DNA of 7,532 bases from Patescibacteria group bacterium. GTDB lineage: Bacteria > Patescibacteriota > Microgenomatia > UBA12405 > JAHJSD01. Below, one piece after another: positions 4,373 through 7,532 of the stretch. The stretch lies in assembly GCA_018830585.1 (NCBI GenBank), contig JAHJSD010000002.1, positions 1 to 7,532 of the forward strand. The letters run 5' to 3'. Below the pieces are notes generated by a model, which worked only from the letters and a program-made list of their open reading frames with translations, did no database searches and was not told where the DNA came from. The position numbers and the translations under genes were made by a program. The number at the start of each line of letters is the position of its first letter. Position 1 is the stretch's first letter.

Positions 4373-6267
4373 TGAAAATAGTTTATTCCGAGCTGAAAAA
4401 ATTTCTGCCCGATCTAAAAAAAACACCAAGACAAGTCGCCGACGACTTAACAATGCTGGGTCATTTTGCCGACGGTATCAAGAAAACCGGTCCGGAAACA
4501 GTAATCAGCTTAGAAGTCCGCCAAAACAGGGGCGACTGCCTCAGCTACTACGGTATTGCCAAAGATCTTTCCGTCTTCTATCAGATTCCGCTGTCAACGG
4601 CCAAAATCAACCTGCCCAAAAGCAGTCAAAACTACCACCTGCCGATACGGGTAACCGCCCGAAAGGAAACGGTAAGAATCATTGCTTTAAGGCTTTCCGG
4701 AATCAGAAACACTGCTTCTCCGCAATGGCTTAGTAAATTTCTTTCTTTGCACGAGATTAACAGCATCAATCTATTGGTAGACTTAACCAACTACATCACC
4801 CTCTTGTACGGTATTCCCTGCCACGCTTTTGATACGGCAAAGTCAGGCGGAAAATTGGTTTGGGAAATAAACCGCGGAAAATACAAAAAGTTTCTCACCT
4901 TAGACGGAACCGAATTTGAGCTCAAAAGGGAAACCTTTTTAATCAGCGACCGGATTGGCGCCGCCAGTTTAGTCATGTTAGGGGGAAAAAGGGCGGCGAT
5001 TGATTTAAATACCACCGAAACAGTGATTGAAATGGCCGTCTACGACCGCGTCAAGGTCCGTCTGGATGCCAAATCTTTAAACATTGCCACTGAAGCAGGC
5101 ATTCGCTTAGAAAAAGATCTTGACCCGGAATTAATTCCCCAAGCCCATGGTCATTTAATCCAAATAGTCCTGGAAAATTGCGGCGGAAAAATAAGCAGCC
5201 GCCTTTATGATTACTACCCTAAAAAAGATGCCCCGAAAAGGATCTCCCTTGATCTTAAAAAACCTTCCGCTTACGCCGGTATTCAAATTTCAAAAAAAGA
5301 GATAGTCAGAATCCTTAAAGATTTGGGCTGCCAAACCAGAATCAGGGGAGCGGGCCATCTGGTAGTTATTCCACCTAATCTTAGAAAAGATATTAGTATT
5401 GAAGAGGACCTGATCGAAGAAATTATCCGCTTTAAAGGTTATAACAAAATCCCCACTGATCAACCAATTGCCAAAAAAAGTTTAACTGATATCACTCCTC
5501 CGATTTTGTACCTGATCGAAAAAATCAAAACAAGTTTAGCTGAGTTAGGTTATGACGAAGTCAGGTCCTGGCCGCTGATTAGAGAAAAATATCTCTACCG
5601 GCCGGAAGGCCTGAAGGCAGAGCCCATTTTTGTCCAAAATAGCGTCAATGAGGACTTCCCAATACTGAGAATGTCAATCATTTCCTCCTTGGCCTTTCAG
5701 AAAAAACAATATCAAAGCTATAAACTGCCCGATCAGCAATTTTTCGAGATCGGCAGGATTTTCTACCGCGAGAGAAGCTGCTATTCCGAGTTTTATTCCT
5801 TAGGCATTTATCATCACCAACCCCAAACTCTTTTAAACGATATTAAAAAGATGTTGGTTAAGTTGGGATTAAAACACCAAAAGCTTAAAATCAGCCGTTT
5901 TAAAGGAGCGGATTTTATAGAAATAAATTTAGAGGAATTGCTTAAACAAATCAAGAAACTACCCAAAAGAAGCCTTGTCAGAGAAAAAACCGGCTCGCAC
6001 GCTTACGAGCTGACTAACCAGATCATCACCCTTGACGCCAATATTTTCCTAAAAGAAAAAAAAGATTCTGAAAAATTGATTAAAAAGTATTCAAAAAAAA
6101 TCGGAGAAAAGCATCTTTGGCAATTAGCAATCTCCGATGTTTACTACGACCGGGGAAAAAGGGAATACAAATACACCTTCAGAGCCCGCTATTTTAACAT
6201 TGACGATAAAACCGCCAAAAAGCTCCATTTAAGAAAATTTGGCTTAACCAATAGCGCGCGGAATTAA
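4372..6267 (+). CDS. pheT: Phenylalanyl-tRNA synthetase beta subunit, without OB-fold insert
   Basis: Partner of PheS; carries editing and tRNA-binding modules. Its ATG shares a base with the pheS stop (TAATG), so the two are translationally coupled. It has 631 residues against about 790-800 in most bacteria. The B1 fold starts at residue 1 and passes directly from LTMLGHFADG (26-35) to SLEVRQNRGDCLSYYGIAKD (46-65), so the roughly 110-residue OB-fold tRNA-binding insert (B2) is missing. The editing module B3/B4 keeps LVDLTNYI, CHAFD (150-154), TLDG and the TEAGIRLEKDLDPEL block (240-254). The B5 domain is about 288-362 and the catalytic-like domain about 370-505. A poorly conserved FDX-ACB anticodon-binding domain (about 540-620, ISDVYYDRGKREYKYTFRARY) closes the chain. 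The divergence resembles that of PheS, so the pair probably evolved together. Confidence 0.92.
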   Translation: MKIVYSELKKFLPDLKKTPRQVADDLTMLGHFADGIKKTGPETVISLEVRQNRGDCLSYYGIAKDLSVFYQIPLSTAKINLPKSSQNYHLPIRVTARKETVRIIALRLSGIRNTASPQWLSKFLSLHEINSINLLVDLTNYITLLYGIPCHAFDTAKSGGKLVWEINRGKYKKFLTLDGTEFELKRETFLISDRIGAASLVMLGGKRAAIDLNTTETVIEMAVYDRVKVRLDAKSLNIATEAGIRLEKDLDPELIPQAHGHLIQIVLENCGGKISSRLYDYYPKKDAPKRISLDLKKPSAYAGIQISKKEIVRILKDLGCQTRIRGAGHLVVIPPNLRKDISIEEDLIEEIIRFKGYNKIPTDQPIAKKSLTDITPPILYLIEKIKTSLAELGYDEVRSWPLIREKYLYRPEGLKAEPIFVQNSVNEDFPILRMSIISSLAFQKKQYQSYKLPDQQFFEIGRIFYRERSCYSEFYSLGIYHHQPQTLLNDIKKMLVKLGLKHQKLKISRFKGADFIEINLEELLKQIKKLPKRSLVREKTGSHAYELTNQIITLDANIFLKEKKDSEKLIKKYSKKIGEKHLWQLAISDVYYDRGKREYKYTFRARYFNIDDKTAKKLHLRKFGLTNSARN

Positions 6268-6370
6268 TTGACATCTACAAGTCTGACCCCATTAAAAAAC
6301 TAAGGAGGACTGGATCTGTCTTTTTGTTAGCCCCATCAGTCAGTCTCATCGGTCCGATTAGCCTTATTTC

Positions 6371-6407
6371 AACACCCTCAGGTATAACACCCTCAGGTAT
6401 AACACCC
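6371..6407. repeat. 15-base tandem repeat, about 2.5 copies
   Basis: aacaccctcaggtat occurs at 6371-6385 and again exactly at 6386-6400, followed by a third partial copy (aacaccc, 6401-6407) that merges into a large palindrome. Each copy supplies a left arm for the same right arm downstream. Confidence 0.8.
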
Positions 6408-6422
6408 CCGGGGTGTTATACC
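6396..6422. repeat. 13-bp perfect inverted repeat with switchable left arm
   Basis: ggtataacacccc (6396-6408), a central c, and ggggtgttatacc (6410-6422) form an exact palindrome. The earlier tandem-repeat copy ggtataacaccc (6381-6392) can pair with the same right arm (6411-6422) over 12 bp, so two exclusive hairpins are possible. A second small palindrome, cacccc (6428-6433) / ggggtg (6435-6440), follows at once. No T-tract follows on either strand. Confidence 0.8.
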
Positions 6423-6524
6423 TATGACACCCCGGGGGTGGAGTTCTTGGAGTTCTTTTCGTCGGCCCCACCAGTCCATCAGTCAGCCTCATTAGTCTTA
6501 TTGGCCCTTATTTGGCCACTTTCC

Positions 6525-6612
6525 CCGCCTTATAAAGAGGCTGATGTTATGGCGAAATTGGGGTCGGAGTCAAAGTGTTGGCTCGGGGATGTTGGCGTGG
6601 CGTTGGCGGGAT
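6525..6612 (-). pseudogene. Possible decayed duplicate of the PBP gene's 3' tail
   Basis: The stretch ccgccttataaag at 6525-6537 resembles ccgcctcataaag at 6701-6713, the stop-codon region of the minus-strand gene. The DNA beyond both copies is rich in minus-strand Pro and Thr codons; one frame reads NTLTPTPISP before a stop. It could be a leftover of a longer or duplicated tail. Low-complexity DNA makes chance resemblance plausible. Confidence 0.3.
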
Positions 6613-6618
6613 TCCTCA

Positions 6619-6637
6619 CCCCGACGTTACGTCGGGG
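6619..6637. repeat. REP-like hairpin, copy 2
   Basis: ccccgacgt (6619-6627), t, acgtcgggg (6629-6637): a perfect 9+1+9 inverted repeat sharing its first 18 bases with 63-80. On the plus strand aagtttt follows, so it might weakly terminate pheT read-through; on the minus strand no T-tract follows. Confidence 0.7.
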
Positions 6638-6705
6638 AAGTTTTACCTTAGACCGTCCCCAACAAAAAACCTCTCTTTAACAACGCTAGGAGCGCCGCTT
6701 CCGCC

Positions 6706-7532
6706 TCATAAAGGGGGCGGCGTTGTCTTGGGCGCAGGAGTGTTAATCGGACTCAAGGTTGGCGCGGCAGTAGGCGTCGGAGCGATTGTCGGTGTCGCTG
6801 TCGGGATGGGAGTCTGAGTTGGAGTAGGGGAAGGCTGCCAATCCCAAGGCAAATTAACGCCAATTTCCGCCTCCCGTTCACCCGTCTCGCCGCTGGTATC
6901 CTCGGCAACTGCCTTAATAGTATATTTGCCGTCAGCCAAATGGATATCAAACTGGTAAGGCCGTTCGGTAAACTTCTTTTTCGCCTCTCCGTTAACATAA
7001 ACCCTGACTTCTTTAATTTCCCTTATCGCCGTCACCTTTACCTTAACCGGGAAACCATTGCCTAAAGTAACCCGGTGAGCCGGAGATTCGATGGCAACCT
7101 CAATTACTCCGCCCTCCTGACAATAATCGCTCGGGGGGTGATAACGGGAATCATTAATCGCTCCGGTCCAAGCCAAGACGCCTTCCTGCCAGCGGTTTTT
7201 CCCATCGGTAGAAACCGGATCTTCTTCTTTGAAAACAAAGAACTCTTTTTGATCATAATCGCCTCGGGCAATTTGCGGCGGGGTGGCCAGCTGGCCTGAT
7301 TGACGGCAAAGTTTCAGGTTCTGATGAACCGGGTCGGCGATGTTCGGTTCAGTCCCTTTAATAAAATATTCGCTTTTGGCGGGAAAGCCGTCATGGGAAC
7401 GGTAGCCGGAAACAACATCTACTTCGGCAGAAACAATATCGGACGGAGCAGTAAAACCATGGTAGCCGAACTGGTCAATCGCCTTAACGATAATTTTGCG
7501 CCAGATAGGCGTTGCCCCGGAAATCCCGGAAG
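6706..7532 (-). CDS. Class A penicillin-binding protein, C-terminal part (partial)
   Basis: The frame is open from the right edge (first full codon ends at 7530) to TGA at 6706-6708, giving 274 C-terminal residues. The first part (GATPIWRKIIVKAID, then APSDIVSAEVDVVSGYRS and EYFIKGTEP) matches the end of the transpeptidase domain and the following segment of PBP1A-type glycosyltransferase/transpeptidases, which polymerise and cross-link peptidoglycan outside the membrane. The catalytic motifs lie outside the window. An Ig-like beta-sandwich domain follows (about 7107-6850: VIEVAIESPAHRVTLGNG, then VRVYVNG and GKYTIKAVAEDTSG). The tail (about 6834-6709) is a Pro/Thr/Ala repeat such as PTPTQTPIPTATPT, probably an extended wall-spanning linker. 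A family-typical TTG or ATG start inside this span is not expected, since the protein clearly continues upstream. Confidence 0.82.
   Translation of the reverse strand, partial: SGISGATPIWRKIIVKAIDQFGYHGFTAPSDIVSAEVDVVSGYRSHDGFPAKSEYFIKGTEPNIADPVHQNLKLCRQSGQLATPPQIARGDYDQKEFFVFKEEDPVSTDGKNRWQEGVLAWTGAINDSRYHPPSDYCQEGGVIEVAIESPAHRVTLGNGFPVKVKVTAIREIKEVRVYVNGEAKKKFTERPYQFDIHLADGKYTIKAVAEDTSGETGEREAEIGVNLPWDWQPSPTPTQTPIPTATPTIAPTPTAAPTLSPINTPAPKTTPPPL

Larger units (their letters stand above)
6333..6513. repeat. Imperfect direct repeats flanking the hairpin cluster
   Basis: The copies at 6333-6369 and 6476-6513 both begin ccatcagtcag, continue ctcat, and end with gcc followed by ttattt, with scattered transitions and one extra base between; I estimate about 80 percent identity over 37 bases. 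On the minus strand they read as short runs of a degenerate 9-base unit (gactgatgg-like). They flank the tandem repeat and hairpins at 6371-6440. Confidence 0.5.
6268..6705. other. Convergent intergenic region with repeats
   Basis: This 438-base gap separates pheT (plus) from the penicillin-binding protein gene (minus). A weak compound stem, gaca (6270-6273) / tgtc (6317-6320) and agtc (6280-6283) / gact (6308-6311), runs into five T (6321-6325) and may terminate pheT. An isolated aaggagg (6302-6308) has no start codon at proper spacing. The rest is direct repeats, a hairpin cluster, a REP-like hairpin and Pro/Thr-codon-rich DNA related to the neighbouring gene's tail. No clear terminator for the minus-strand gene is seen. 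Open frames on the plus strand here are repeat-derived and match nothing. Confidence 0.6.

Noticed and set aside
6268..6296. Perfect TTGACA after pheT as a promoter
   Set aside because: No acceptable -10 box lies 16-18 bases downstream, and no gene follows on the plus strand.
6706..6708. UGA recoded as glycine, which would extend the PBP tail
   Set aside because: TGA also ends the DUF5660-like gene at its family-typical C-terminus and ends infC, and it never occurs inside a gene here.
6324..6817. Open frames on the plus strand downstream of pheT
   Set aside because: The first is translated repeats starting at TTG; the second is antisense to the Pro/Thr tail of the PBP gene, which explains its Gly/Val composition.
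1..7532. CRISPR array, tRNA or rRNA genes
   Set aside because: No regularly spaced direct repeats with unique spacers, and no cloverleaf or rRNA-like sequence was seen; the repeats are palindromic or directly tandem.

Overview
The window looks like chromosomal housekeeping DNA from a Candidate Phyla Radiation (Patescibacteria) bacterium, probably of the Microgenomates side. The signs are a trigger factor without its PPIase domain, a DUF5660-like coiled-coil protein next to it, a PheRS beta chain without its OB-fold insert, starts without Shine-Dalgarno sequences, and GC-rich palindromic repeats of the kind I associate with CPR genomes. The placement rests on recognition, not on a search. The genetic code looks standard: TGA ends the DUF5660-like gene, infC and the minus-strand gene, and is never in frame inside a gene.

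Layout. 1-368 is non-coding with small palindromes, ending in a strong promoter that abuts the trigger factor start. 369-2929 carries, all on the plus strand, tig, a DUF5660-like gene, infC, rpmI and rplT; each of the first three has a readable sigma70-type promoter just upstream. 2930-3040 holds what I read as a phenylalanine attenuator: a 13-codon leader peptide with three consecutive Phe codons, then three mutually exclusive hairpins, the last an intrinsic terminator. 3041-3367 is a GC-rich inverted-repeat block. 3368-6267 is pheS-pheT, overlapping by one base. 6268-6705 is a convergent intergenic region full of direct and inverted repeats. 6706-7532 is the 3' end of a class A penicillin-binding protein gene on the minus strand, with an Ig-like domain and a Pro/Thr-rich tail.

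How the genes work together. The order infC-rpmI-rplT-(leader peptide)-pheS-pheT is that of the E. coli operon, where pheM is the leader peptide that attenuates pheST. Here thrS is absent and tig plus the DUF5660-like gene stand upstream. Translation initiation (IF3), two large-subunit proteins, nascent-chain folding (trigger factor) and Phe-tRNA charging thus form one translation cluster.

Most worth checking: the pheM-like attenuator; non-canonical residues at five PheS positions that bind phenylalanine in the Thermus enzyme; apparently leaderless or near-leaderless promoters; the 56-nt out-of-frame infC/rpmI overlap; and the repeat clusters, including one hairpin core present at both ends of the window.
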